A stretch of 64,000 nt of DNA from Christensenella sp. UBA7102 (GTDB lineage: Bacteria > Bacillota > Clostridia > Christensenellales > UBA1750): contig DKYK01000030.1 in the NCBI GenBank assembly GCA_002492415.1, positions 37,436-101,435 of the forward strand, written 5' to 3'. Positions 50,202 through 57,829 of the stretch are shown piece after piece. The translations under genes and the position numbers were made by a program. The notes beneath the pieces are model-generated. The model ran no database searches. It was not told the origin of the DNA and was given only the letters and a program-made list of their open reading frames with translations. Each line of letters begins with the position of its first letter. Positions within the stretch are counted from its first letter, which is position 1.

Positions 50202-51665
50202 TTATTCTTCCTGGCCAAAGAGCATCTGGTCAATGTAGTGCTCATTGAAGCGAGGGTTGCCGCCGAGGGCGACATGGCGACTGTGCGCGGCGATGCGTTC
50301 CAGCGCATGGATGCAGGTGCGGTCGAGCAGCGCTTGGGCGGCGCCGGACAACGCGGCGTTGCCCAGTACGCAGACGCGGTTGGCCAGCTCTGCGGGGATG
50401 AGTCCGATGGCCGTGGCGCTTGAGACGTTCAGATGGCTGCCAAAACCGCCTGCGATGCACAGCGAGGCAATGTCGGAAAGCTGTGCGCCTGCGGTTTCTA
50501 CCAGCGTGAGCATGCCGGCGGCGATGGCAGCCTTGGCAAGCTGCACGGCGCGGACGTCGCGAGGCAGGAGTGCGACGCCGGGGGCGAGGGGCAGTTCGTC
50601 GTCGTCCATGGCTCCGGTTTCGTCAATGAGTCCGGCAGTAAGACCCGCGGCGATTGCGTCAATGAGTCCGGAGCCGCATACGCCCACGGCAGGAGCGCCA
50701 TCGATGGTGCGGGAAAAGAGCTGGCCGTTTGCCAGCGCGACGCGATCTATGGCGCCGGGAACGCTGCCGCAGCCGCAGGAGATGCCTGCGCCCTCAAAGG
50801 CTGGACCCGCGGCTGTGGAGGTGACATACAGTATGCCATCCCTCCACAGCGCCATCTCTCCGTTGGTGCCGATGTCGCACAGCAGTGCCGTTTCGTCGCG
50901 CTCACAGATGCCGCTGGCCAGCACCGCACAGGTGATATCCGCTCCGACGAATGCGTTCATGCAGGGTGGAAGATAGGCCTGCCCGCCGAAGAGGGGTACT
51001 GTCGTGCCAAAGAGCGTGTCCGCCTCAAACGGAGCGCGGGCGAGGCTGTCGGGACTGCGGCCCGTGAGCAGATAGAGCATGGTCGTATTGCCTGTGACGA
51101 CGAGCGCGTCCGGGGAGGACGGACCCGAGGCGTCGAGCAGCTGCTGCACGGCGTCGGTGACCTGCTGGCGAAGCAGCGAAAGCTTGCCGCTAAGCGCCGC
51201 GTCAATGCGTCCCATCACGTCGGCGGCGATGCTGATCTGCGGATTGAGCGCGGCGGCGGTCCCGGTGCGGGTGCCGGTGGTCAGGTCATACCGGTTCACG
51301 GCAATGGTCGTGGTGCCGATGTCCACGGCTGCGCCGGTTTTGCCGGGCAAAGGGCGCAAGGGACGGTCCAGTACGGCAGTCGAGGTCTCGATGCGCGCAT
51401 CGGAGGATGCCTGAGACAGCGTGACCTCGGCATCGCCCAGCAGCACGGCCTGACAGCTCAGGCGCGTGCCGGCACGCTGTTCTGCGGCGTTGGGCGCGGA
51501 GACGAGCCCGGACAGCTGCACAGCACACTTGCCGCACGCGCCGCGTCCGCCGCAGGGATGGGGCAGGGAGAAGCCTGCGGCCTGCAGCACCTCGTCCAGC
51601 ACAGGCGTGCCGGAAAATACCTGTCGGACCGTGGTATCGCCTAGATGGATGATTAACTCAGGCAT
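50202..51665 (-). CDS. Corrinoid protein reactivator (ferredoxin plus ASKHA ATPase)
   Basis: This 487-residue protein has an N-terminal 2Fe-2S domain with HPCGGRGACGKCAVQLSG and a later LSC, followed by a DUF4445/ASKHA ATPase part (KTGAAVDIGTTTIAVNRYDL, LCDIGTNGEMALW, GAGISCGCGSVPG). This is the RACo/RamA-type layout: it reduces inactive cob(II)amide to cob(I)amide at the expense of ATP. ATG 51665 follows GGAGG at 6 bases and overlaps the upstream gene by 8 bases. It serves the corrinoid protein encoded at 53295-53930. Confidence 0.92.
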   Translation of the reverse strand: MPELIIHLGDTTVRQVFSGTPVLDEVLQAAGFSLPHPCGGRGACGKCAVQLSGLVSAPNAAEQRAGTRLSCQAVLLGDAEVTLSQASSDARIETSTAVLDRPLRPLPGKTGAAVDIGTTTIAVNRYDLTTGTRTGTAAALNPQISIAADVMGRIDAALSGKLSLLRQQVTDAVQQLLDASGPSSPDALVVTGNTTMLYLLTGRSPDSLARAPFEADTLFGTTVPLFGGQAYLPPCMNAFVGADITCAVLASGICERDETALLCDIGTNGEMALWRDGILYVTSTAAGPAFEGAGISCGCGSVPGAIDRVALANGQLFSRTIDGAPAVGVCGSGLIDAIAAGLTAGLIDETGAMDDDELPLAPGVALLPRDVRAVQLAKAAIAAGMLTLVETAGAQLSDIASLCIAGGFGSHLNVSSATAIGLIPAELANRVCVLGNAALSGAAQALLDRTCIHALERIAAHSRHVALGGNPRFNEHYIDQMLFGQEE

Positions 51666-52215
51666 GTTCATCCTCCGAATAGAGCACCATGCCAAAATAG
51701 GTCACGGTATTGGCGCCGTTGATGTAGCGCAGGGAGGTGGCGCGGCTGGTCTGATAGACATCCACGCCGTAGCTCTCCAGTGAGGGCAGCGCCAGGTCGG
51801 GATGGCGGCAGGGCTGGTCGTCGCGCTTGGCGCAGACGGGACACAGATGACAGCCGCCGCAGGTCAGGTGCAGCATGTGCTCACCAAGCAGGGGTTTGAC
51901 CGCGCGCTGGATGCGCTGGCTGACCTGCGCGTGCGCGTCGCCTGCAGCGCCCATGCCCTCGATGTCGAAGCTGTCCTCCAGCTGGCCGATGGTCTGATAG
52001 AGTATGCCCAGGGGGTAGCGGCGCAGCTGTTCCATCATGGGGCCGATTTCGCCCACGTCGGGCGGACACATCCAGCACTTGCCGAAGTTACCGCAGCCAT
52101 TGCCGGCGCAGATGTCGCGAAACTCGGTGGACAGCACGATGTCGGATTGGCGCACCAGCTCGGCCTTGTAGGCGCCGTTGTCGGTAAACAGGCGAGTGAG
52201 ATGTTCATAATCCAT
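51658..52215 (-). CDS. DUF2284 Cys-rich metal-binding protein
   Basis: This 185-residue protein has many Cys residues: CAGNGCGNFGKCWMCPP at about 36-52, and LTCGGCHLCPVCAKRDDQPC later. DUF2284 proteins are predicted Fe-S binding proteins and occur next to corrinoid methyltransferases. An electron-transfer role for the reactivator is possible but not proved. The gene overlaps the reactivator gene by 8 bases. Confidence 0.85.
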   Translation of the reverse strand: MDYEHLTRLFTDNGAYKAELVRQSDIVLSTEFRDICAGNGCGNFGKCWMCPPDVGEIGPMMEQLRRYPLGILYQTIGQLEDSFDIEGMGAAGDAHAQVSQRIQRAVKPLLGEHMLHLTCGGCHLCPVCAKRDDQPCRHPDLALPSLESYGVDVYQTSRATSLRYINGANTVTYFGMVLYSEDEHA

Positions 52216-52239
52216 AGTCTGTGATCTCCTTTGCACATA

Positions 52240-52281
52240 CAAAATCCCATCCGATGAAGCGCGCTCCACCGGACGGGATGC
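52240..52281 (-). other. Intercistronic hairpin
   Basis: On the minus strand ATCCCGTCCG and CGGATGGGAT pair around a loop of about 18 bases and are followed by TTTTG. It may be a partial terminator or a processing site within the operon. Confidence 0.55.
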
Positions 52282-52287
52282 GGAAAA

Positions 52288-53280
52288 TCAGTCGTTGAGC
52301 GCGCGGAAAAAGGCCTCGATGTTCTCCCAACGGGCATGCGCCGGAATGTCGCAGCCGGAGGAGGGAACGAAGTTGGCATGCTTGCCGCAGGCATCCAGAA
52401 GTGCGTGGGTGGCATCGCGCACGCTCTCGGGCGTGCCCTGCGCCAGCTGCCCCGCCGGATCGATATTGCCCATGCACAGCACATCGGCAGGGGCCTGCTG
52501 CAGCACCGTCTCCATATCTGAAGCATTGCCGAAATGATAGGCCGCCGCGCCCTGCGAAAAGATTTGCGGCAGCATGGCGGGCACGGAGCCGCCGCAGTTG
52601 TGGTAGATCAGAGCAAAGCGCTCGTCCTGCAGCGCTTCAACGATGCGCCGGACATAGGGAACGGAGAATTCCTCGGCCATGGCGGGACTGAGCACGCCCG
52701 CCAGCGGCTCGGCCATTACGATGCCGTCGGCCCCCGCGTCGCGCAGGCTTTGGCCATATGCAATGAGGAATTGCGTGGCTTTTTCCAGCACGATGTGCAC
52801 CGTCTCAGGCTCATCGTAGCAGACGTACATGATCTCGGTGACGTCCATCAGCCGCCCGGCGAGTGAAAAGGGGCCGATCATGCCCGCGAGCACGGGCTTA
52901 TCGCAGATGCGCCGCTTGGACAGGCGGATGCCCTCGGCACAGACACCCGTGCGGCCAGCGCCGGGCGTTGGAACACAAAGCGCGCGGGCTTCCTCCTCGT
53001 CGGAAACCAGCTGACCGACGACTGCGGGCACTTCATTCTCGGAAAAACGCACCTGCGCGCCGAAAGCCTCCGCTTCGACGGACAAATCCATCAGGCTGAC
53101 GGCAGCCAGCGTGGGAGTGGTGCGGGCGACGAGCTCCATCGCCTGTGCCTGCAGCTCCGCGGAGCGAACCAGGTCGCACACTTTGGCGTTCATTTTCTGC
53201 ACGGCAGGAAAGGAGAGAATGGGGAGCGCGCTGCGTCGTGCGCTGCGCGCGCTCTCCCAGAGTATGCTGCGAATATCCAT
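52288..53280 (-). CDS. Methylcobamide:thiol methyltransferase-like (MtaA/UroD family)
   Basis: This 330-residue protein has the UroD barrel of the MtaA group. It has the zinc motif H-x-C in LIYHNCGGSVPAM (about 250) and the third Cys in PSSGCDIP (about 308). MtaA transfers a methyl group from a methyl-corrinoid protein to coenzyme M; in a bacterium the acceptor would be another thiol or tetrahydrofolate. The function is inferred from the motif and the corrinoid neighbours. Confidence 0.87.
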   Translation of the reverse strand: MDIRSILWESARSARRSALPILSFPAVQKMNAKVCDLVRSAELQAQAMELVARTTPTLAAVSLMDLSVEAEAFGAQVRFSENEVPAVVGQLVSDEEEARALCVPTPGAGRTGVCAEGIRLSKRRICDKPVLAGMIGPFSLAGRLMDVTEIMYVCYDEPETVHIVLEKATQFLIAYGQSLRDAGADGIVMAEPLAGVLSPAMAEEFSVPYVRRIVEALQDERFALIYHNCGGSVPAMLPQIFSQGAAAYHFGNASDMETVLQQAPADVLCMGNIDPAGQLAQGTPESVRDATHALLDACGKHANFVPSSGCDIPAHARWENIEAFFRALND

Positions 53281-53294
53281 GGTATACCTCGCGT

Positions 53295-53930
53295 TTAACA
53301 GGCCTTGCAGAAGTTTACAGCACAGTCTGCGGCGCTGGCGGCGTCGGTGGTGTAGGCGTCGGCGTCGATCTGCGCGCGGAAAGCTTCGTTGACAGGCGCC
53401 CCGCCGATCATGATCTTGACCTTGTCGCGGATGCCCGCGGCCTCGGCAGCCTTGACCACATCGCCCATCACGCTCATGGTGGTGGTCAGCAGCGCGGAGC
53501 AGCAGATGATGTCGCAGTGCTGCTCGATGGCGGTTTTGACGAAGGTATCGGCGGAAACGTCGGTACCCAGGTCGATGACCTCCAGACCCTTGCCCTCCAT
53601 CATCATCTTGACCAGATTTTTACCGATGTCGTGCAGGTCGCCCTGCACGGTGCCGATGCACACACGGCCCGTCGCCTGCACGCCCGCCTGCTGCAGCAGA
53701 GGCTTGAGCAGCGACACGCCCTGATTCATCGCGCGAGCGGCGACCAGCACTTCGGGCACGAAAATCTCGTTATTCTTGAACTTTTCACCGACCTCGTTCA
53801 TGCCGTCGAGCAGTCCCTTTTCCAGGATCTCCTGCGCGGGGATACCTTCGTCGATGGCCTGCTGCACCAGAGTTTTGACGATCTTGGCCTTGCCGGCCTG
53901 CAGCTGAACGGAAATTTCCTTAAGATCCAT
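53295..53930 (-). CDS. Corrinoid protein of a methyltransferase system (MtaC/MtbC type)
   Basis: This 211-residue protein has an N-terminal helical cap (about residues 1-85) and a B12-binding Rossmann-like domain. The corrinoid-ligating His100 lies in GDLHDIGKNLV, the D-x-H-x-x-G signature, and GTV and GGAPVN belong to the same binding site. It carries the methyl group between the methyltransferases of this operon. It follows the UroD-type gene by 46 bases. No separate MtrH-type methyltransferase is seen. Confidence 0.95.
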   Translation of the reverse strand: MDLKEISVQLQAGKAKIVKTLVQQAIDEGIPAQEILEKGLLDGMNEVGEKFKNNEIFVPEVLVAARAMNQGVSLLKPLLQQAGVQATGRVCIGTVQGDLHDIGKNLVKMMMEGKGLEVIDLGTDVSADTFVKTAIEQHCDIICCSALLTTTMSVMGDVVKAAEAAGIRDKVKIMIGGAPVNEAFRAQIDADAYTTDAASAADCAVNFCKAC

Positions 53931-53976
53931 GATTTATTTACCTCCTGAAATGAAGAATCGGTAACGTGAAAGCAAA

Positions 53977-54951
53977 TCAGTCGTAGTCCCGCATGCGCTT
54001 CCAGACGTCAAGGATGAGCCGGTAACGCTCGGGCGGCATGCCCTTGAAGGGCACGTTGCTGGTGCAGAAGATGTAGCCGCCGCCGGGCTTTCCGTAGGTC
54101 AGGCAGTATTCGGCGGAATCGATCACGTCCTGCTCGGTGCCCGTTTGCAGCGCCGCACAGTGCACGTTGCCGCACAGCGCCACGCAGCCGCCCACCCGGC
54201 GCTTGACCTCTCGGATGTCCACACCCGCCATGGGGTCGAGCGAGTGCAGCGCATGGGGCTCACAGTCCACCAGCTGATCGAGTATGGGTATGATGTTGCC
54301 GTCGGTGTGCTTGATGGTGAACTGACCGTTGCGCCGGGCCTCGCGGATGATGCGATGCAGATAGGGCGCAATGAACCGGCCGAACATGCCGGGCGAGAGG
54401 AAGGGGCCGGAGTTATAGCAATAGTCGCTGCACAGCAGCAGCACGTCCACGCCCATATCCCGCAGGCGGCGGTTGCGCTCAATGGCGTTGCGCGCCATGC
54501 GGTCAGCCTCCTCACACAGCCCCTCGGGGTCGTCAGCGGTGCGGTAGGCAAAGTCGTACATGCCGTTGCCGTCAGGAATAGAGAAAGTGCCGTCGCCATG
54601 ATAAGCCAGGGGCTTATCGCTGGCGGCCTGGCGAACGTATTTGACAAAGACTTTGAACTCCTCGGGGAAGTCCGCGCGGTCCTCCAGGCGGCCGAAGTCG
54701 CCAACGGAGTGCAGCGGGAGGATGGAGTAGTCCAGCTGATCGTAGACCCAGACGGTATACTCCGCCATCTCGTGCAGCAGGCGATCCTTTTCGGCGGGGG
54801 AGAGCGCAGGGAGATTCTCGGGGCAAAGCGCCTCGGGCAGCAGAGGCTTGCCGAAGAATTCCTCCGCGAGCTGAAATTCCAGCTCAAAGGTGGGCACGTG
54901 GTCGGGAACGCGGCCCGACAGCGCGGCAAAGGCGCGCTCGCGATGCGTAAT
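53977..54951 (-). CDS. UroD-family methyltransferase, apparent ATT start
   Basis: This is a protein of about 324 residues. Homology-like N-terminal sequence (THRERAFAALSGRVPDHVPT) extends upstream of the first GTG (54897), with an in-frame stop before it. The only start near the excellent GAGGAGG ribosome site is ATT at 54951-54949, spaced 8 bases. In the barrel, the usual H-x-C-G motif is replaced by IKHTDGNIIP (His-Thr-Asp), with a later Cys in YIFCTSNVP. So it may bind zinc or substrate differently from MtaA. It is probably a substrate-specific methyltransferase of the operon. Confidence 0.85.
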   Translation of the reverse strand: MTHRERAFAALSGRVPDHVPTFELEFQLAEEFFGKPLLPEALCPENLPALSPAEKDRLLHEMAEYTVWVYDQLDYSILPLHSVGDFGRLEDRADFPEEFKVFVKYVRQAASDKPLAYHGDGTFSIPDGNGMYDFAYRTADDPEGLCEEADRMARNAIERNRRLRDMGVDVLLLCSDYCYNSGPFLSPGMFGRFIAPYLHRIIREARRNGQFTIKHTDGNIIPILDQLVDCEPHALHSLDPMAGVDIREVKRRVGGCVALCGNVHCAALQTGTEQDVIDSAEYCLTYGKPGGGYIFCTSNVPFKGMPPERYRLILDVWKRMRDYD

Positions 54952-54964
54952 AGCCTGTGCCTCC

Positions 54965-56026
54965 TCATTCGTAGCGGCCTACGCGCTTGACCTCGGCCAC
55001 GATGCGTTTCATGTTCTCCAGCGACACGGCGTTGGGAATGGAGTGATCGGAGGAGAAGATAAAGCCGCCGTTTTGCTTGAGCACGGGCACTTTTTCGTCG
55101 ATCTCGGCGAGGATGGCATCCGCGTCGCTCCACTTGACGGCGTTAATGCCGCCATGCAGCACCAGACGGTCGCCGTACTTGCGCTTGATTTCGAATACAT
55201 CCATGCCCGCCTTGACCTCCAGCGGATTGAGCGCGTCCACGCCCGTGGCCACGATGTCAGGCAGCAGCGTCATGATGTCGCCGCAGGAGTGCAGCTGCGC
55301 ATAGACGCCATGGTCGTGCGCCCATTTGACGGCACGGGTGTGGTAGGGCTGGAGCAGTTCGCGGTACATCTTGGGCGAGAAGAAGGTGGTGCCCTTGTAG
55401 CCCATGTCGTCGTACCAGAACATTTCGTCAAAGCGATAGCCGGCGTCCCACAGCCGATCGTAGAGCGCAATGGTATGGCTCAGGTAGGTATCGAAGATGT
55501 CCTGCACAAACTCGGGTTCCTCAATCATGGCTACGAGCACGTTTTCTGTGCCCATCATCCAGGAATGCGTCACGTCAAAGCCAAACCAGAATACGCCGCG
55601 GATCCAGCGGCCCTCAGCGCGCCACTTGTCGTAGTTTGCCTTGAGCATGTCCCAAGGGATGCGGTCGTCGGAAAGCGTCATGCGCTTTTTGGCTTCCTCC
55701 CAGGCCTTGGGCGTAGTGACCTTGTAGTCCAGAAACTCCGGGGTGGAATCCTCTTCCTTGAAGTGCTTCATCGTCACGCCCCAGGACGAGGTACGGATGG
55801 CATAGCGGTCGGTCTCCTCCAGCGTCACCTCGGGGTAGCGAGGGGAGATGTCGACATTGATGACGCCCATCTTATCGATGTCGAAATAATCGCACCAATC
55901 CACATCCTCCGGCATGCCCTCACGGCGCCAGCGGCGCAGCGTGCCCGCCCACGGGTCATCTATGATGGGCACCCGGTCGGCCTCACGGTGGTCATACATG
56001 CGCTTGAAGCGTTCCCATGAATTCAT
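54965..56026 (-). CDS. UroD-family methyltransferase, first gene of the operon
   Basis: This 353-residue protein begins MNSWERFKRMYDHREADRVP, the typical opening of UroD-like corrinoid methyltransferases. It has the zinc motif QLHSCGDIMTLLP (H-x-C-G) and later LVLHGGINAVKW. It probably takes the methyl group from the growth substrate. ATG 56026 is selected because AAAGGAG is 8 bases before it. The stop lies 13 bases before the ATT start of the next gene. Confidence 0.88.
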   Translation of the reverse strand: MNSWERFKRMYDHREADRVPIIDDPWAGTLRRWRREGMPEDVDWCDYFDIDKMGVINVDISPRYPEVTLEETDRYAIRTSSWGVTMKHFKEEDSTPEFLDYKVTTPKAWEEAKKRMTLSDDRIPWDMLKANYDKWRAEGRWIRGVFWFGFDVTHSWMMGTENVLVAMIEEPEFVQDIFDTYLSHTIALYDRLWDAGYRFDEMFWYDDMGYKGTTFFSPKMYRELLQPYHTRAVKWAHDHGVYAQLHSCGDIMTLLPDIVATGVDALNPLEVKAGMDVFEIKRKYGDRLVLHGGINAVKWSDADAILAEIDEKVPVLKQNGGFIFSSDHSIPNAVSLENMKRIVAEVKRVGRYE

Positions 56027-56056
56027 TCTATTCACTCCTTTGGGATTGGTAACTTC

Positions 56057-56085
56057 ATGATAATCGATTTATGCTGGTAAAACAA
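56057..56085 (-). promoter_or_regulatory. Promoter of the corrinoid operon
   Basis: On the minus strand TTGTTT (56085-56080), 17 bases, TATCAT (56062-56057). The -35 box is weak, so activation by a regulator is plausible. Confidence 0.65.
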
Positions 56086-56091
56086 CATGTT

Positions 56092-56106
56092 TTTCATATT
56101 ATGAAA
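56092..56106 (-). promoter_or_regulatory. Perfect palindrome upstream of the corrinoid operon promoter
   Basis: TTTCATATTATGAAA is a perfect 7-1-7 palindrome ending 6 bases upstream of the -35 box. The position suits an activator. No regulator gene is adjacent, so the protein is unknown. Confidence 0.6.
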
Positions 56107-56293
56107 CGATCATCATGCGAAAAACAGGATTTTGGACAATAGGATTGTATTGTATAATACAAAATGCGATGCGGAGACGCACGCAGGCCACAAAATGAAA
56201 GGAAGGGAATACACAAACGCCATAAGATGCGCTATAATTTAGATAAGGTTTAGAAAAAAGCGGGAAGGGAGGGAATGAGATTTGGAGCATGCA

Positions 56294-57043
56294 ATGAAGA
56301 CCAAGCTGATTGCGCATACGGCAAAACTGGCGGGGAGGCTCTTGCTGGAAAACGGCGCGGAAACCTATCGCGTGGAGGATACGGTGGGCTATATTTGCAG
56401 TCAATATGGATTCAAAGAGGTCGAGGTCATCGCACTGCCCACAGGCACGATCTATTCCTTTGTCGACGAGGAAGGTGTGCCGCACAGCGAACTGATCCGA
56501 ACCAAGACGCGCACCACCAACCTGGGATGCGTTGCGCGTGTCAACGATATTTCACGCGGCATGTCTTCCGGGAAGCTGACGCTGGAGGAGGGATGCGCGC
56601 AGCTCGAAGCGCTCAGCCGCGCATCGGCGCAGCCTCTGTGGCTCAGCCTGCTGGGCAATGTACTGTCGGCTGCATTTTTTGCGCTGTTGTTTGGCGCGAA
56701 CTGGCTGGATTTTATCGTCGCGGGCGTCTGCGGCGCGATGACGCGGCTGCTGGGGCTGCTCTTTAGCGAGGACAATATTTCCTCTACGCTCTATGCGCTG
56801 CTGTCGGGCGCGCTGTCCTCCGCCATTGCGATGGGCAGTGTCGCACTGTTCGGCGCGGGTAACCCTACCGCTATCATTACGGGTGCCATCATGCCGCTGC
56901 TGCCCGGGCTTGCCATCACCAACGCCATACGCGATACAGTCAACGGCGACCTGGTGTCCGGCGTGGCGCGTACAGCGGAGGCGCTGCTCAAGGCGGTGGC
57001 AATCGCAGCGGGTGTGGGCGTGGTCATTGCGCTGTGGCGGTAA
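56294..57043 (+). CDS. Threonine/serine exporter family, larger subunit (ThrE N-terminal, DUF1212)
   Basis: This is a protein of about 249 residues. The N-terminal cytoplasmic part has the signature LENGAETYRVEDTVGYIC and the following DUF1212 strands; about five membrane helices follow (LLGNVLSAAFFALLFG and others). Two-gene ThrE systems have this subunit and a smaller DUF3815 subunit, which starts 17 bases after its stop. It should export threonine, serine or small peptides. ATG 56294 is used; TTG 56282 with GGGAGG upstream is an alternative. Confidence 0.87.
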   Translation: MKTKLIAHTAKLAGRLLLENGAETYRVEDTVGYICSQYGFKEVEVIALPTGTIYSFVDEEGVPHSELIRTKTRTTNLGCVARVNDISRGMSSGKLTLEEGCAQLEALSRASAQPLWLSLLGNVLSAAFFALLFGANWLDFIVAGVCGAMTRLLGLLFSEDNISSTLYALLSGALSSAIAMGSVALFGAGNPTAIITGAIMPLLPGLAITNAIRDTVNGDLVSGVARTAEALLKAVAIAAGVGVVIALWR

Positions 57044-57059
57044 GAAGGGCGGGAAAAGC

Positions 57060-57506
57060 ATGACGATTGCAAGAATACTGTTCGATCTGGTGGTCGCGGG
57101 CATCGCGACGGCGGGGTTTGGGCTGCTCTTCCGCACCGAAGGCAAGTCGCTGCTGCCCTGTGCGGTCATTGGTGGTTTGGGCTATATCGTGTACGACTGG
57201 ATTGTGCTGGAATACGCCTCCGCGCCGGTGGCGGCGTTTATCTCCTGCCTGCTGGTGGGGTTGATTGCCGAGGTCGCGGCGCGCATTCTCAAGGGTCCCA
57301 CCATCGTGTTTGCGACGATGGGCATTATTCCCATGGTGCCCGGCTATGGCATGTACCGAACGATGGAAGCCGTGGTGCAGGCCGATTACGAAAGGGCGAC
57401 CGCCGTGGGCATGGAAACCATATTGGTTGCGGGCGCCATTGCGCTGAGCCTGGGCTTTGCCACAGTCGTCGCGCGTCGGCTCCTCAGCAGACGCCGTGTG
57501 CGCTGA
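57060..57506 (+). CDS. Threonine/serine exporter family, smaller subunit (DUF3815)
   Basis: This 148-residue protein has four membrane helices and the signature VFATMGIIPMVPGYGMYRTM. It forms the second half of a split ThrE exporter with the preceding gene. The C terminus is strongly basic (ARRLLSRRRVR). The two genes are almost contiguous. Confidence 0.87.
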   Translation: MTIARILFDLVVAGIATAGFGLLFRTEGKSLLPCAVIGGLGYIVYDWIVLEYASAPVAAFISCLLVGLIAEVAARILKGPTIVFATMGIIPMVPGYGMYRTMEAVVQADYERATAVGMETILVAGAIALSLGFATVVARRLLSRRRVR

Positions 57507-57525
57507 ATGCAGAAAAAGAAAAGCT

Positions 57526-57556
57526 CCGAAGAAGCGCTTCTTCGGGGCTTTGATCT
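57526..57556. terminator. Terminator between convergent genes
   Basis: GCTCCGAAGAAG and CTTCTTCGGGGC pair over a CG step and are followed by TTTGAT; AAAAG precedes. Confidence 0.78.
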
Positions 57557-57558
57557 GC

Positions 57559-57777
57559 TTATTCGCCTTGGCCGTCGGGCTTGCGCATGCGTGGAATACC
57601 CATGCCGTGCATGTCCTGCAGGCTGCGGTATTCGGCGTCGTCCTGCGGCGGAGCGGGGAACAGGCCCGTACATTCCGTGGCCGAGACCGTAGAGGTGCGG
57701 TCAGGGTAATCGCCCGGCTCGGTCATGGGATCGGAGAAATCGAAGGATTGCTGCGGTTTACGCTGATTCGGTTCCAT
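57559..57777 (-). CDS. Small conserved clostridial protein of unknown function
   Basis: This is a 72-residue hydrophilic protein. The core SATECTGLFPAPPQDDAEYR resembles a small protein family seen in many Clostridia and often linked to sporulation by context; I cannot give a function. ATG 57777 is selected because AAGGAGG lies 11 bases upstream. A hairpin TTGAGAG-CTCTCAA (57798-57816) lies just before the ribosome site. Confidence 0.7.
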   Translation of the reverse strand: MEPNQRKPQQSFDFSDPMTEPGDYPDRTSTVSATECTGLFPAPPQDDAEYRSLQDMHGMGIPRMRKPDGQGE

Positions 57778-57797
57778 GGAAAGAGAACACCTCCTTA

Positions 57798-57816
57798 TTG
57801 AGAGGTAGTCTCTCAA
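57798..57816. other. Hairpin between the FAD oxidoreductase and the small gene
   Basis: TTGAGAG and CTCTCAA pair around GTAGT. There is no T tract. It may tune translation of the small gene or mark the end of the upstream mRNA. Confidence 0.5.
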
Positions 57817-57829
57817 ACAAACCGGTTCT

